Shown: positions 18,974 through 29,397, counted from the first letter of the stretch. The stretch is 64,000 nucleotides of DNA from Pseudomonas sp. MM211 (GCF_020386635.1 NZ_CP081942.1:3782001-3846000), one strand, 5' to 3'. Notes: a model not told the origin generated them from the sequence alone. A program made the numbers and translations.

Positions 18974-20200
18974 TTAGATGTCCAGCAGCAGACGAGCTGG
19001 GTCTTCCAGCAGGTTCTTGATGGTCACCAGGAAAGTCACGGCTTCTTTGCCGTCGATCAGGCGGTGATCGTAGGACAGTGCCAGGTACATCATCGGGCGA
19101 ATCACCACTTGGCCGTTAACGGCAACCGGGCGCTGGATGATGTTGTGCATACCAAGGATCGCAGCCTGCGGCGGGTTGACGATCGGCGTCGACATCATCG
19201 AGCCGAAGGTGCCGCCGTTGGTGATGGTGAAGGTACCGCCAGTCATCTCTTCGATGGACAGTTTGCCGTCACGGGCTTTCTTGCCGTAAGCAGCGATACC
19301 GGCTTCGATGTCGGCCAGGCCCATCAGTTCAGCGTTACGCAGTACCGGCACGACCAGACCACGGTCACTGGAAACGGCTACGCCGATATCCTGGTAGCCA
19401 TGGTAAACGATGTCGTTGCCATCGATCGAGGCGTTGACTGCCGGCAGACGCTTCAGCGCCTCGGTAGCAGCCTTGACGAAGAAGGACATGAAGCCCAGAC
19501 GAGTGCCGTTGTGGGCTTTCTCGAACTGATCCTTGTAACGCGAACGCAGCGCCATGATCTCGGACATGTCGACTTCGTTGAACGTGGTCAGCATGGCCAT
19601 GTTCGACTGAGCTTCGACCAGACGGCGAGCAACGGTGGCACGTACACGAGTCATCGGTACGCGCTTCTCGGTGCGGTCGCCAGCAGCTGCGACAACCGGA
19701 GCAGCGGCAGCTGCAGCGGGCTTGGCAGCAGGAGCGGCAGCCGGCGCGTTCTTCTTGGCTTCGACAGCGGCAACCACGTCTTCCTTGGTGACGCGACCGC
19801 CTTTGCCGGAACCGCTGATGCTGTTCGGGTCGATGCCATTTTCTTCAGCCAGCTTGCGAGCGGCAGGCGACAGGATCTGGTCGTCGCCAGCGGCGGCAGG
19901 TGCAGCGGCCTGAGCCGGAGCAGCAGCGGCTTGTGCAGGTGCAGCAGCCGGAGCGGCAGCGCCGCCTTCGGTCAGTTTGCCCAGTACTTCGTTGCTCAGT
20001 ACGGTGTCGCCTTCGTTCTTGACGATTTCAGCAATAACACCATCGGCCTCGGCCAGTACTTCGATCACAACCTTGTCGGTTTCGATGTCGACGATCAGCT
20101 CATCACGCTTGACCGCTTCACCCGGCTTCTTGTGCCAGGTTGCCACGGTGCCGTCGGCGACCGATTCGGGAAATGTAGGGGCTTTGATCTCGATAGCCAT
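18974..20200 (-). CDS. sucB: Dihydrolipoyllysine succinyltransferase (E2)
   Basis: A 408-residue core of the 2-oxoglutarate dehydrogenase complex. The N-terminal lipoyl domain has the lipoylated Lys in [11 protein letters not shown] (about residue 43). An Ala/Pro-rich hinge (about residues 83-105) leads to the E3-binding domain ([20 protein letters not shown]), a second Ala/Pro linker, and the CAT domain ending with the catalytic His in [15 protein letters not shown] ribosome-binding site AAGGAA lies close upstream. Confidence 0.97.
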   Translation of the reverse strand: MAIEIKAPTFPESVADGTVATWHKKPGEAVKRDELIVDIETDKVVIEVLAEADGVIAEIVKNEGDTVLSNEVLGKLTEGGAAAPAAAPAQAAAAPAQAAAPAAAGDDQILSPAARKLAEENGIDPNSISGSGKGGRVTKEDVVAAVEAKKNAPAAAPAAKPAAAAAAPVVAAAGDRTEKRVPMTRVRATVARRLVEAQSNMAMLTTFNEVDMSEIMALRSRYKDQFEKAHNGTRLGFMSFFVKAATEALKRLPAVNASIDGNDIVYHGYQDIGVAVSSDRGLVVPVLRNAELMGLADIEAGIAAYGKKARDGKLSIEEMTGGTFTITNGGTFGSMMSTPIVNPPQAAILGMHNIIQRPVAVNGQVVIRPMMYLALSYDHRLIDGKEAVTFLVTIKNLLEDPARLLLDI

Positions 20201-20233
20201 TGTGTTCTGTTCCTTAAATTCGGTTTGTTCGAA

Positions 20234-20259
20234 GAGGTAGCCCCCAATTGAGCTACCTC
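20234..20259 (-). other. Intercistronic hairpin between sucA and sucB
   Basis: GAGGTAGC (20234-20241) pairs with GCTACCTC (20252-20259) around a 10-base loop in the 72-bp sucA-sucB gap. It lacks a T-run, so it is more likely an mRNA processing or stability element than a terminator. Confidence 0.4.
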
Positions 20260-20272
20260 CTTCGCGATGGCA

Positions 20273-23104
20273 TTAAACGGTGAAGGCATCCTGCAGCAGT
20301 TTTTCCTGCTGTTCGGCGTGCATCGAAGCGTAACCACAAGCCGGAGCAGCCGAGGCATCACGACCAGCATACTCGAGCACCAAGGCTTTCTTGTGTGCCG
20401 TGGCAGCACGACGCATGTGGTGCTGGCTGCAATACCAGGCGCCCTGGTTCATCGGCTCTTCCTGACACCAGACGATGTGCTTGAGATTCTTGTACGGAGC
20501 AAGAACTTCGGCCAGGTCGTCTTCCGGGAACGGATAGAGCTGCTCGAGACGCACGATGGCGATATCTTCGCGGCCTTCGGCACGGCGCTTCTCCAGCAGG
20601 TCGTAGTAGACCTTGCCGCTGCACAGCACCAGACGCTCGACCTTTTTCGGATCGACTGCATCGATTTCCGGGATAACGGTCTGGAACGAACCTTCGGCCA
20701 GATCTTCCAGGGTCGACACGGCCAGCTTGTGGCGCAGCAGCGACTTCGGCGTCAGCACGACCAGCGGCTTGCGCAGCGGGCGAATGACCTGACGACGCAG
20801 CAGGTGGTAGATCTGCGCCGGCGTGGTCGGAACGGCAACCTGGATGTTGTGCTCAGCGCACAGCTGCAGGTAACGCTCCAGGCGTGCCGAGGAGTGCTCC
20901 GGCCCCTGCCCTTCATAACCGTGCGGCAGCAACATGGTCAGACCGCACAGACGGCCCCACTTGGTTTCGCCGCTGGAAATGAACTGATCGAACACCACCT
21001 GAGCGCCGTTGGCGAAATCGCCGAACTGAGCTTCCCAGATCACCAGCGCGTTCGGCGTGGTGGTGGCGTAGCCGTATTCGAATGCCAGTACCGCTTCTTC
21101 CGACAGGAAGGAGTCGTACAGGTCGAAACGCGGCTGACCTTCGTACAGGTTCTGCAGGGGAAGGTAGGCGCTGCCATCCTTCTGGTTGTGCAGTTGCGCG
21201 TGGCGGTGCGAGAAGGTGCCACGGCCCACGTCCTGACCGGTGATGCGGATCGGATGGCCTTCGACGAGCAGGGTCGCGTACGCCATGGTCTCAGCGTAAC
21301 CCCAATTCAGCGGCAAGCCGCCTGCGCCCATCTTGGCGCGATCTTCGTAGATCTTGCCGACCTGACGCTGAACGACGAAGCCGTCCGGGGTTTCCAGCAG
21401 TTTGCTGGACAGATCCTGCAGGGTCTTCAGATCGAAGCGGGTGTCGTGACGCGCAGTCCAGGCATGACCCAGGTATGGGCGCCAATCGACGAACAATTCC
21501 TTGTTCGGCTCCTTGACCAGGCTCTTGACCACGTGCTGACCGTTGTCCAGTGCAGTGCGGTACTCGTCGACCGGCGCTTGCACGGCTTCTGCCGATAGGC
21601 GACCGGCATTGGTCAGCGCTTCGGCATACAGCTCACGCGTAGTGCGCTGCTTGGCGATCTGCTGATACATCAGCGGCTGAGTACCACTTGGCTCGTCGGC
21701 CTCGTTGTGACCACGGCGGCGGTAGCAGACCAGGTCGATGACCACGTCACGCTTGTACTGCATACGGTAGTCGACAGCCAATTGGGTGACGAACAACACG
21801 GCTTCCGGATCATCGCCATTCACATGGAAGATCGGCGCCTGGATCATCTTGGCAACGTCGGTGGAGTACTCGGTAGAGCGCGCATCGTCAGCACGGTTGG
21901 TGGTGAAGCCAACTTGGTTGTTGATGACGATGTGGATGGTGCCGCCCGTCTTGTAAGCACGGGTCTGCGACATCTGGAAGGTTTCCATGACCACGCCCTG
22001 ACCGGCGAATGCCGCGTCACCGTGGAGGGAAATCGGCAGAACCTTGTCGCCCACCACGTCGCTGCGACGATCCTGACGAGCACGCACCGAACCTTCGACC
22101 ACCGGAGAAACGATCTCCAGGTGAGACGGGTTGAACGCCAACGCCAGGTGCACTTCGCCACCCGAAGTCATCACGTTCGAGGAGAAACCCTGGTGATACT
22201 TGACGTCACCGGAGCTCAGGCCTTCGACCTTCTTGCCTTCGAACTCGTCGAACAGGTCGCGCGGGTTCTTGCCGAAGGTGTTGACCAAGACGTTCAGACG
22301 GCCACGGTGGGCCATGCCGATGACGATTTCCTTGGTGCCGTAGGAACCGCTGCGCTGGATGATTTCATCGAGCAGCGGGATCAGGCTCTCGCCACCTTCC
22401 AGACCAAAGCGCTTGGTACCTGGGTATTTGGTGCCCAGATATTTTTCCAGACCTTCAGCGGCAGTCAGGCGCTCGAGCAGATGACTTTGTGCCTCGGCGG
22501 AGATCTGAGGACGACCACGTACGCTTTCCAGACGCTGCTGGAACCAGCTGCGCTGCTCGGAATCGGTGATGTGGGTGAACTCGGAGCCGATGGTGCGACA
22601 ATATGTCTGCTGCAAAGCATCGCGGATTTCCCGCAAAGTAGCTTCTTCTTTGCCGATTGCCAGACCACCCGTGCGGAAGGTGGTGTCCAGATCCGCGTCG
22701 GTAAGGCTGTAATGGCTGATCGACAGATCAGCAGGAACAGAACGCTGCCACAGCCCAAGCGGATCGAGCTGAGCCGCCTGGTGGCCACGCATGCGGAATG
22801 CCTGAATCAACCGCAACACTTCGACCTGCTTCTTCTCGTGTTCGCTGCTCACCGTTCCAGCTGATGCTGGCTGAGCACGACGCTGGTTTTTGGCCAGCAA
22901 CACGAAATGATCACGAATCGTAGAGTGCGATACGTCATTGGCGGTACTGCCTTCAGACGGCAACTTATCGAAATAAGTGCGCCACTCATCCGGCACGGCG
23001 TTGGGATCGTGCAGGTAGAGCTCATAGAGCTCTTCCACGTAGGCAGCGTTACCACCGGATAGGTGGGCACTGTCCCACATGCGCTGCATCACGCTTTCTT
23101 GCAT
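20273..23104 (-). CDS. sucA: 2-Oxoglutarate dehydrogenase E1 component
   Basis: A 943-residue thiamine-diphosphate enzyme that decarboxylates 2-oxoglutarate and succinylates the lipoyl group of SucB. The N-terminus carries the short E2-binding segment (MWDSAHLSGGNAAYVEELYE). TPP-binding and active-site blocks include IGMAHRGRLNVLVNT, GDAAFAGQGVVMET and GYEGQGPEHSSARLERYLQL. Full length, first gene of the suc part of the array. About 250 bp separate it from sdhB. Confidence 0.97.
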   Translation of the reverse strand: MQESVMQRMWDSAHLSGGNAAYVEELYELYLHDPNAVPDEWRTYFDKLPSEGSTANDVSHSTIRDHFVLLAKNQRRAQPASAGTVSSEHEKKQVEVLRLIQAFRMRGHQAAQLDPLGLWQRSVPADLSISHYSLTDADLDTTFRTGGLAIGKEEATLREIRDALQQTYCRTIGSEFTHITDSEQRSWFQQRLESVRGRPQISAEAQSHLLERLTAAEGLEKYLGTKYPGTKRFGLEGGESLIPLLDEIIQRSGSYGTKEIVIGMAHRGRLNVLVNTFGKNPRDLFDEFEGKKVEGLSSGDVKYHQGFSSNVMTSGGEVHLALAFNPSHLEIVSPVVEGSVRARQDRRSDVVGDKVLPISLHGDAAFAGQGVVMETFQMSQTRAYKTGGTIHIVINNQVGFTTNRADDARSTEYSTDVAKMIQAPIFHVNGDDPEAVLFVTQLAVDYRMQYKRDVVIDLVCYRRRGHNEADEPSGTQPLMYQQIAKQRTTRELYAEALTNAGRLSAEAVQAPVDEYRTALDNGQHVVKSLVKEPNKELFVDWRPYLGHAWTARHDTRFDLKTLQDLSSKLLETPDGFVVQRQVGKIYEDRAKMGAGGLPLNWGYAETMAYATLLVEGHPIRITGQDVGRGTFSHRHAQLHNQKDGSAYLPLQNLYEGQPRFDLYDSFLSEEAVLAFEYGYATTTPNALVIWEAQFGDFANGAQVVFDQFISSGETKWGRLCGLTMLLPHGYEGQGPEHSSARLERYLQLCAEHNIQVAVPTTPAQIYHLLRRQVIRPLRKPLVVLTPKSLLRHKLAVSTLEDLAEGSFQTVIPEIDAVDPKKVERLVLCSGKVYYDLLEKRRAEGREDIAIVRLEQLYPFPEDDLAEVLAPYKNLKHIVWCQEEPMNQGAWYCSQHHMRRAATAHKKALVLEYAGRDASAAPACGYASMHAEQQEKLLQDAFTV

Positions 23105-23353
23105 GCTTGGTCACCCTCGGTAAGGGGACACCACCGGCGAGGACACCGACTGGCTTTCGAAGTCATGGAACAGCGACTCGAAAAAGCCACCAAGAATCCC
23201 GCAGATAGTCCGGGCACCAGCCCGAATGCCCCTGCTGGTCGTCATATTTGTCATTTAGGTACGTCGGCGGCTAGACCGACGCCCTGGCGATACTGCAGCA
23301 CCGACATGAAGTCGGTGCGGCAGGCGTTACGGGTCAAGCTAAAGAACAGTGAA

Positions 23354-24073
23354 TCAGGTACCGCTCTGCAGCAGCATGTTACGAACGTGACCGATTGCCT
23401 TGGTCGGGTTCAACCCTTTGGGGCATACGTTCACGCAGTTCATGATGCCGCGGCAGCGGAACACACTGAATGGATCATCCAAAGACGCCAATCGTTCCGC
23501 GGTCTTGGTATCACGGCTGTCAGCCAGAAAGCGATAAGCTTGCAACAGCGCGGCTGGGCCCAGGAATTTATCCGGGTTCCACCAGAACGACGGGCAGCTG
23601 GTCGAACAGCAAGCGCACAGGATGCACTCGTACAGACCATCCAGCTTCTCGCGCTCTTGCGGCGTCTGCAGGCGCTCGATAGCAGGCGCCGGCGTATCGT
23701 TCTGCAGGAACGGCTGCACCTTCTCGTACTGCTTGTAGAAGATGCTCATATCGACCACCAGGTCACGAATGACCGGCAGGCCGGGCAGCGGACGGATCAC
23801 CAGCTTATTGCCTTTGACCACGCTGGAGATCGGCGTAACGCAGGCCAGACCGTTCTTGCCGCTGATGTTCATGCCATCAGAACCGCATACGCCTTCACGG
23901 CAGGAACGACGGTAGGAGAAGCCTTCGTCCTGTTCCTTGATCAAGGCCAGCACGTCGAGCACCATCAGGTCCTTGCCGTCGATCTCGACGTCGAATTCCT
24001 GCATGAAGGGCGCTTTGTCCGCTTCTGGGTTGTAGCGATAAACGCTGACTTTCAAGCTTTTGCCAAGAGACAT
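23354..24073 (-). CDS. sdhB: Succinate dehydrogenase iron-sulfur subunit
   Basis: A 239-residue electron-transfer subunit of complex II. It contains the [2Fe-2S] cluster motif CREGVCGSDG and the two ferredoxin-type blocks CILCACCSTSCP and CRGIMNCVNVCPKGLNP for the [4Fe-4S] and [3Fe-4S] clusters. The ATG at 24073 (MSLGKSLKVSVYRYNPE) is used; a GTG three codons upstream is an alternative. It follows sdhA by 11 bp. Confidence 0.96.
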   Translation of the reverse strand: MSLGKSLKVSVYRYNPEADKAPFMQEFDVEIDGKDLMVLDVLALIKEQDEGFSYRRSCREGVCGSDGMNISGKNGLACVTPISSVVKGNKLVIRPLPGLPVIRDLVVDMSIFYKQYEKVQPFLQNDTPAPAIERLQTPQEREKLDGLYECILCACCSTSCPSFWWNPDKFLGPAALLQAYRFLADSRDTKTAERLASLDDPFSVFRCRGIMNCVNVCPKGLNPTKAIGHVRNMLLQSGT

Positions 24074-24084
24074 GGTAGCCACCC

Positions 24085-25857
24085 TTAATAAGTACGAACT
24101 TTGGGTTCAAACGCCGGGACCGTCTTCGGCGAGAAGTTCACGTCACGCTTGGTCACGCGCTTCTCACCTGGGAAGTACAGGCTGTGGCACAACCAGTTGG
24201 TGTCGTCACGATCCTCGTAGTCTTCACGGGCGTGTGCGCCGCGGGACTCGGTACGGGTATCGGCGGCGATAGCAGTGGCTTCGGCGACTTCCAGCAGGTT
24301 CTGCAGCTCCAGCGCTTCGATACGCGCGGTGTTGAAGGCCTGGCTCTTGTCGGAGATCTTGACGTTGGCGATGCGCTCGCGCAGATCGGCCAACTGAGTG
24401 ATGCCCTTCTTCATGTATTCGCCGGTACGGAATACGCCGAAGTAGTTCTGCATGCACTGCTGCAGCTCTTTACGCAGCGGTGCGACTTCTTCGCCCGCGC
24501 TGCGCTCGTTGACACCAGACAGACGCTTGAGCGACAGCTCGATATCAGTCTCGCTGGCACCACGGACTTCCACGCCTTCTTTCAGCGCTTTTTCCAGGTG
24601 CAGGCCAGCGGCGCGGCCGAATACCACCAGGTCGAGCAGCGAGTTGCCGCCCAAGCGGTTGGCGCCGTGCACCGATACGCAAGCCACTTCGCCCACGGCG
24701 AACAGACCGTCGATGATGCGGTCGACGCCGTTGGCGTCCTGGGTGATCGCCTGACCATGAATGTTGGTGGCAACGCCGCCCATCATGTAGTGGCAGGTCG
24801 GAATGACCGGAACAGGCGCAACGACCGGGTCAACGTGTGCGAAGGTCTTGGACAGTTCGCAGATGCCTGGCAGACGGCTGTGCAGTACTTCCTCACCGAG
24901 GTGATCGAGCTTCAGCAGTACGTGATCCTTGTCAGGGCCACAGCCGTTACCGGCGATGACTTCCTTGACCATGGAACGGGCCACTACGTCACGACCTGCG
25001 AGGCCCTTGGCGTTGGGCGCATAACGCTCCATGAAACGCTCGCCATGGGCGTTGATCAGGTAACCACCTTCACCACGGCAGCCTTCGGTAACCAGTACAC
25101 CGGCGCCGGCGATACCGGTCGGGTGGAACTGCCACATTTCGATGTCCTGCACCGGCACGCCTGCACGCAGCGCCATGCCTACACCGTCACCGGTGTTGAT
25201 CAGAGCGTTGGTGGTGGAAGCGTAGATACGGCCAGCACCGCCAGTGGCCAGAACCACGGCCTTGGAGCGGATGTAAACGGTTTCACCGGTTTCGATGCAG
25301 ATGGCGATGACGCCAACTACGGCGCCGTCCTGGTTCTTGACCAGATCGACCGCGTACCACTCGTTGAGGAACGAAGTGCCGGCTTTCAGGTTGGCCTGAT
25401 ACAGGGTGTGCAGCAGTGCGTGACCGGTACGGTCGGCAGCAGCGCAGGTACGGGCAGCCTGAGTCGGGTTATCCGGGCCTTTGGACTGGCCACCGAACGG
25501 ACGCTGATAGATGCGGCCCTGCTCGGTACGGGAGAACGGCAGCCCCATGTGCTCGAGTTCGAATACAGCTTCAGGGCCTACGGAACACATGTACTCGATC
25601 GCGTCCTGGTCACCGATATAGTCGGAGCCTTTGACGGTGTCGTACATGTGCCAACGCCAGTCATCGTTCGGATCGTTCGATGCAATGGCACAGGTGATGC
25701 CGCCCTGAGCAGATACAGTGTGGGAACGGGTCGGGAAGACCTTGGTGACCACAGCAGTCTTGTGGCCGCCCTGCGCCAGCTGCAATGCAGCGCGCATGCC
25801 GGCACCACCACCACCAACGATGATGGCGTCATAGGAAAGAGTACGGATGCTAGTCAT
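24085..25857 (-). CDS. sdhA: Succinate dehydrogenase flavoprotein subunit
   Basis: A 590-residue FAD subunit that oxidises succinate to fumarate. Visible are the dinucleotide motif [15 protein letters not shown], the FAD-linked His in the [13 protein letters not shown] loop, and the substrate/active-site stretch [20 protein letters not shown]. The C-terminus ([17 protein letters not shown]) is the normal family ending. It lies 3 bp after sdhD in the order C-D-A-B. Confidence 0.97.
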   Translation of the reverse strand: MTSIRTLSYDAIIVGGGGAGMRAALQLAQGGHKTAVVTKVFPTRSHTVSAQGGITCAIASNDPNDDWRWHMYDTVKGSDYIGDQDAIEYMCSVGPEAVFELEHMGLPFSRTEQGRIYQRPFGGQSKGPDNPTQAARTCAAADRTGHALLHTLYQANLKAGTSFLNEWYAVDLVKNQDGAVVGVIAICIETGETVYIRSKAVVLATGGAGRIYASTTNALINTGDGVGMALRAGVPVQDIEMWQFHPTGIAGAGVLVTEGCRGEGGYLINAHGERFMERYAPNAKGLAGRDVVARSMVKEVIAGNGCGPDKDHVLLKLDHLGEEVLHSRLPGICELSKTFAHVDPVVAPVPVIPTCHYMMGGVATNIHGQAITQDANGVDRIIDGLFAVGEVACVSVHGANRLGGNSLLDLVVFGRAAGLHLEKALKEGVEVRGASETDIELSLKRLSGVNERSAGEEVAPLRKELQQCMQNYFGVFRTGEYMKKGITQLADLRERIANVKISDKSQAFNTARIEALELQNLLEVAEATAIAADTRTESRGAHAREDYEDRDDTNWLCHSLYFPGEKRVTKRDVNFSPKTVPAFEPKVRTY

Positions 25858-25860
25858 GAA

Positions 25861-26229
25861 TCAGAAACCCCAAAGAATCTGCACGCCCCAGACGAAAAAC
25901 ACGAACATGGCGATGCCACACGTGGCCTGGAACAGAAAACGCACAACGGTTGCCCACTTACCCAGCGCGGTTTGCGTCAGGTAGTCAGTGGAAATCGTCC
26001 ACATGCCAACCCAGGCGTGAATACCCAGCGCGACAAGCGTCAGCATGCTGAAAATGCGCATTGCACTATTGGAGAAAAGACCATGCCATTCGGCGTAGCC
26101 CATACCTGGATTCAGGAGGATGTAGCCCAACAGAAACAGGACATAAGCCGCAAGAACGACCGCAGAAACACGTTGCGCCATCCAATCATAGAGGCCCGAA
26201 CGTGAGAAATTAGTGACATTAGTTACCAT
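25861..26229 (-). CDS. sdhD: Succinate dehydrogenase membrane anchor subunit
   Basis: A 122-residue protein with three membrane segments that anchors SdhAB and contributes to the haem b and ubiquinone sites. SRSGLYDWMAQRVSAVVLAAY is the conserved N-terminal quinone-site region, and the His in LGIHAWVGMWTISTDY is a likely haem-proximal residue. The ATG at 26229 gives MVTNVTN; it overlaps sdhC by 7 bp. Confidence 0.94.
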   Translation of the reverse strand: MVTNVTNFSRSGLYDWMAQRVSAVVLAAYVLFLLGYILLNPGMGYAEWHGLFSNSAMRIFSMLTLVALGIHAWVGMWTISTDYLTQTALGKWATVVRFLFQATCGIAMFVFFVWGVQILWGF

Positions 26230-26597
26230 ATCCACACCCCCAGCAGCACGATCACGATCGTCGATACGACGAGTACGATTTTGGAACCCAGCTTGCCGCC
26301 TTCCAGCGTCTCACCGACTCCAGCATCCATGATCAAGTGGCGCACACCGGCCACCAGGTGGTACAGCAAAGCGGACAGCAGTCCCCAGATCACGAACTTG
26401 GCCAGCGGGCTGGTCAAGCATTCTTTCACCTGGGCGAAGCCCTCTTCCGATGACAGCGATTTGTCGAGCCCGAACAGCAGCACGGCAATGCCGAAGAAAA
26501 GGATCACGCCGGATATACGGTGAAGAATGGACGTGTAAGCGGTGACTGGGAGCTTTATCGTCCGAAGGTCTAAGTTTACAGGTCGTTGGCTATTCAC
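26223..26597 (-). CDS. sdhC: Succinate dehydrogenase cytochrome b556 subunit
   Basis: A 124-residue protein with three membrane segments. The conserved SILHRISGVILF (quinone-site Ser/Arg) and the haem-ligand region LLYHLVAGVRHLIMDAG are clear. The only reasonable start in frame is GTG at 26597, giving VNSQRPVNLDLRTIKLP; codons upstream (DNKA) resemble part of longer homologues but hold no ATG/GTG/TTG, so the start is less certain than the identity. Confidence 0.92.
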   Translation of the reverse strand: MNSQRPVNLDLRTIKLPVTAYTSILHRISGVILFFGIAVLLFGLDKSLSSEEGFAQVKECLTSPLAKFVIWGLLSALLYHLVAGVRHLIMDAGVGETLEGGKLGSKIVLVVSTIVIVLLGVWIW

Positions 26598-26730
26598 GGC
26601 TTTATTATCACACTGAGAGCCCCAGCTATCAGGGCTGAGTTGTCGGGAAGCGCACTGGTCAGGTACCCATCACCCAAGAAGTGACAACTACCAGAATCCG
26701 GGCTGTAAGGCCCTTGGCAGTCGGGCGCAG

Positions 26731-26759
26731 AGTATAGACAGTTAGGTCACTAATGACAA
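26731..26759 (-). promoter_or_regulatory. Sigma-70 promoter of sdhCDAB-suc
   Basis: On the minus strand TTGTCA (26759-26754), 17 bp, TATACT (26736-26731). The spacer contains a dyad TTAGTGACCTAA, a possible regulator site. Confidence 0.7.
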
Positions 26760-26874
26760 CGCGGACACCTCGACCTTCTACCGATTGCGTCAACCTCAAA
26801 ATTGGCGTAAAAGGCCGCGCCCTTTTGTCGCAGGTAGTGCACTCAAACCCTTCTATTGCCTGGGTTTTCGCAAA

Positions 26875-26902
26875 TTGACTTTCAGATTCATAACACTATA
26901 GT
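26875..26902 (+). promoter_or_regulatory. Sigma-70 promoter of gltA
   Basis: TTGACT (26875-26880), 16 bp, TATAGT (26897-26902), about 60 bp upstream of the gltA ATG. Confidence 0.75.
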
Positions 26903-26961
26903 GGTGCGGGCCCTGCGTGGGGGGCCGACTGATGATTCCAAGCATAACTAGGAGGCCAAAC

Positions 26962-28230
26962 ATGGCTGACAAAAAAGCGCAGTTGATCATCGAGGGCGCA
27001 GCCCCCGTCGACCTGCCCGTTTTATCCGGCACCGTTGGCCCAGATGTGATCGACGTGCGGGGCCTGACCGCCACGGGCAACTTCACCTTCGACCCCGGCT
27101 TTATGTCGACCGCCTCGTGCGAGTCGAAGATCACCTATATTGATGGTGACAAAGGCATCCTGCTGCACCGCGGCTACCCAATCGAGCAACTTGCCGAGAA
27201 AGCCGACTACCTGGATACCTGCTACCTGCTGCTCAATGGCGAGCTGCCCAACGAAGAGCAGAAAGCTGCTTTCGTCAGCACCATCAAGAACCACACCATG
27301 GTTCACGAACAACTGAAGACCTTCTTCAACGGTTTTCGTCGTGACGCCCACCCGATGGCCGTCATGTGTGGCGTAGTTGGCGCCCTCTCCGCCTTCTATC
27401 ATGACTCCCTGGACATCAAGAACCCGCAGCACCGCGACATTTCCGCGATGCGACTGGTTGCCAAGATGCCGACCATCGCAGCCATGGTGTACAAGTACTC
27501 CAAAGGCGAGCCGATGATGTACCCGCGTAACGACCTGAGCTACGCGGAAAACTTCCTGCACATGATGTTCAACACGCCGTGCGAAACCAAGCCGATCAGC
27601 CCCGTGCTGGCCAAGGCGATGGACAAGATTTTCATCCTGCACGCCGATCACGAACAGAACGCCTCCACCTCCACCGTGCGCCTGGCAGGCTCCTCGGGTG
27701 CCAACCCGTTCGCCTGTATCGCTGCTGGTATCGCTGCGCTTTGGGGCCCGGCTCACGGCGGCGCCAACGAAGCCGTTCTGGCCATGCTGGACGAGATCGG
27801 TGATGTATCGAACATCGACAAGTTCATCGCCAAGGCCAAGGACAAGGACGACCCGTTCAAGCTCATGGGCTTCGGGCACCGCGTCTACAAGAACTTCGAT
27901 CCACGCGCTCAGGTCATGAAGCAGACCTGCGACGAAGTACTGGCCGAGCTGGGTATCAATGACCCGCAGCTGGAACTGGCGATGAAGCTCGACGAAATTG
28001 CCCGTAACGATCCTTACTTCAAGGAACGTAACCTGTACCCGAACGTCGACTTCTACTCGGGCATCATCCTCAAGGCCATCGGCATTCCGACCAGCATGTT
28101 CACCGTGATCTTCGCCCTGGCGCGTACCGTCGGCTGGATCTCGCACTGGAAAGAAATGCTCTCCAGCCCGTACAAGATTGGCCGCCCGCGCCAGCTGTAC
28201 ACCGGCCCGACCAAGCGCGATATCAAGTAA
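26962..28230 (+). CDS. gltA: Citrate synthase (type II, hexameric)
   Basis: A 422-residue enzyme condensing oxaloacetate and acetyl-CoA, the entry step of the TCA cycle. Family landmarks are the N-terminal beta-rich stretch, the catalytic-His block [15 protein letters not shown] and the loop [15 protein letters not shown], followed by [16 protein letters not shown]. The ATG at 26962 is preceded by AGGAGG. It is divergent from sdhCDAB, the standard pseudomonad arrangement, and ends at a strong terminator. Confidence 0.97.
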   Translation: MADKKAQLIIEGAAPVDLPVLSGTVGPDVIDVRGLTATGNFTFDPGFMSTASCESKITYIDGDKGILLHRGYPIEQLAEKADYLDTCYLLLNGELPNEEQKAAFVSTIKNHTMVHEQLKTFFNGFRRDAHPMAVMCGVVGALSAFYHDSLDIKNPQHRDISAMRLVAKMPTIAAMVYKYSKGEPMMYPRNDLSYAENFLHMMFNTPCETKPISPVLAKAMDKIFILHADHEQNASTSTVRLAGSSGANPFACIAAGIAALWGPAHGGANEAVLAMLDEIGDVSNIDKFIAKAKDKDDPFKLMGFGHRVYKNFDPRAQVMKQTCDEVLAELGINDPQLELAMKLDEIARNDPYFKERNLYPNVDFYSGIILKAIGIPTSMFTVIFALARTVGWISHWKEMLSSPYKIGRPRQLYTGPTKRDIK

Positions 28231-28259
28231 TTCGCTTGCGTTGAGCAGCCTGTGACATG

Positions 28260-28289
28260 AAAGCCCATATCTACGGATATGGGCTTTTT
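28260..28289 (+). terminator. Terminator of gltA
   Basis: AAAGCCCATATC (28260-28271) and GATATGGGCTTT (28276-28287) with a TACG loop and T5 run. Confidence 0.92.
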
Positions 28290-28350
28290 CATTTCTACCC
28301 CGGCCGCTCAGGCCTTATCATGGCGCCCTGTTTCCACAACCGGGCCGCTC

Positions 28351-28743
28351 ATGAAATTCGCCATTGCCCTGTTTTCTCCACCCTCGGCACCCTCCTCCCG
28401 TCGCGCCCTGCGTTTTGCCGAAGCGGCGCTGCAAGGCGGCCATGAGATCGTGCGCCTGTTCTTCTACGCCGATGGCGTGCACAGCGCCTCGGGTAACGTC
28501 GTCAGCCCCCAGGATGAAACCGACATCGCTCGCCAATGGCGGGAATTTATCGACGCCCAGCAACTCGACGGAGTGGTATGCATCGCTGCTGCTCTGCGCC
28601 GTGGCGTACTCGATGAGCAGGAAGCGCGCCGCTACGAGCGCCAGGCGGCCAATCTGCCGGCGCCCTGGGTGCTCTCTGGCCTGGGCCAATTGCACGAGGC
28701 GGCGCAACTGGCCGACCGCCTGATCTGTTTCGGAGGCGATTGA
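28351..28743 (+). CDS. tusD: Sulfurtransferase complex subunit TusD
   Basis: A 130-residue DsrE-family protein. With TusB and TusC it forms the heterohexamer that relays persulfide sulfur from TusA to TusE for 2-thiouridine formation in tRNA wobble uridines. The start MKFAIALFSPP and the GGHEIVRLFFYADGVHSAS segment fit DsrE/TusD. The expected sulfur-carrying Cys is probably the one in GVVCIAAALRRGV. The frame is open upstream, but this ATG gives the standard N-terminus. First gene of tusDCBE. Confidence 0.92.
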   Translation: MKFAIALFSPPSAPSSRRALRFAEAALQGGHEIVRLFFYADGVHSASGNVVSPQDETDIARQWREFIDAQQLDGVVCIAAALRRGVLDEQEARRYERQAANLPAPWVLSGLGQLHEAAQLADRLICFGGD

Positions 28744-28744
28744 C

Positions 28745-29098
28745 GTGAGCCGCTCATTGCTAATCATCAGCCGCCAGGCCCCTTGGCAGGGTTCGGGTGC
28801 CCGCGAGGCCCTGGATATCGCCCTGGCTGGCGGCGCCTTCGATCTACCCATCTGCCTGCTGTTTCTCGATGATGGCGTACTGCAGCTGGCCCCAGGGCAA
28901 AAATCCCAGGCCGTGCAACAGAAGGATCTGACCGCCAATCTGCAGGCGCTGCCGATGTTCGGTGTCGAATCGCTGTACGCTTGCAGTTACAGCTTGCAAC
29001 AACGTGGCCTGAGTGAAACTTCGCTGGAGGTCGAACGCCTGGACAGCGCCGGACTGCGCGACCTCATCGACCGTTACGACCAAGTGATCACCCTCTGA
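28745..29098 (+). CDS. tusC: Sulfurtransferase complex subunit TusC
   Basis: A 117-residue DsrF-like subunit of TusBCD. It starts with GTG, 1 bp after the tusD stop, and shows the SLLIISRQAPWQGSGAREALD opening and the FDLPICLLFLDDGVLQL strand-turn typical of the family. Its TGA overlaps the tusB ATG by one base. Confidence 0.9.
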   Translation: MSRSLLIISRQAPWQGSGAREALDIALAGGAFDLPICLLFLDDGVLQLAPGQKSQAVQQKDLTANLQALPMFGVESLYACSYSLQQRGLSETSLEVERLDSAGLRDLIDRYDQVITL

Positions 29099-29397
29099 TG
29101 ACGACCCTGCACGTTGTATCCAGCTCCCCGTTCAGCGATGACCGCCTGAGCAGCTGCCTGCGCCTGCTGGGCAGCGGCGACGGCCTGCTGCTTTGTGGCG
29201 ATGCCACCTATGCAAGCCAGCCCGGCACGTTGCACGCCGAATCACTGAGCGCCCTGGGCGATGGGATTGCTCTGTTCGCCATGGAAGAAGACATCCAGGC
29301 TCGCGGCCTGCAGCCTGCCAGCGGCCTGCAGCAGATCGACTATCCAGGCTTCGTCGCCCTCGCCATACGCTTCGACAAGGTCAACAGCTGGTTATGA
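29098..29397 (+). CDS. tusB: Sulfurtransferase complex subunit TusB
   Basis: A 99-residue DsrH-like subunit (MTTLHVVSSSPFSDDRLSSC at the N-terminus, then a GDGLLLCGDATYA segment). It ends with VNSWL, close to the family's usual aromatic C-terminus. TGATG overlap with tusC; ATGA overlap with tusE. Confidence 0.88.
   Translation: MTTLHVVSSSPFSDDRLSSCLRLLGSGDGLLLCGDATYASQPGTLHAESLSALGDGIALFAMEEDIQARGLQPASGLQQIDYPGFVALAIRFDKVNSWL

Larger units (their letters stand above)
26598..26961. other. Divergent regulatory region between sdhC and gltA
   Basis: 364 bp without coding sequence. It contains one strong sigma-70 promoter toward each side. The sdh leader (about 125 nt) includes an AGCCC/GGGCT hairpin at 26610-26628; the gltA leader is about 50 nt with an AGGAGG ribosome-binding site. 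Confidence 0.75.

Noticed and set aside
23105..23353. Small RNA or terminator between sdhB and sucA
   Set aside because: Two hairpins (CACCGAC/GTCGGTG near 23301-23319 and one near 23260) are present but without T-runs or promoter, so neither a terminator nor an RNA gene can be supported.
24184..26205. A 673-codon open frame on the plus strand opposite sdhA-sdhD
   Set aside because: Same reason; the minus strand encodes unmistakable SdhA and SdhD.
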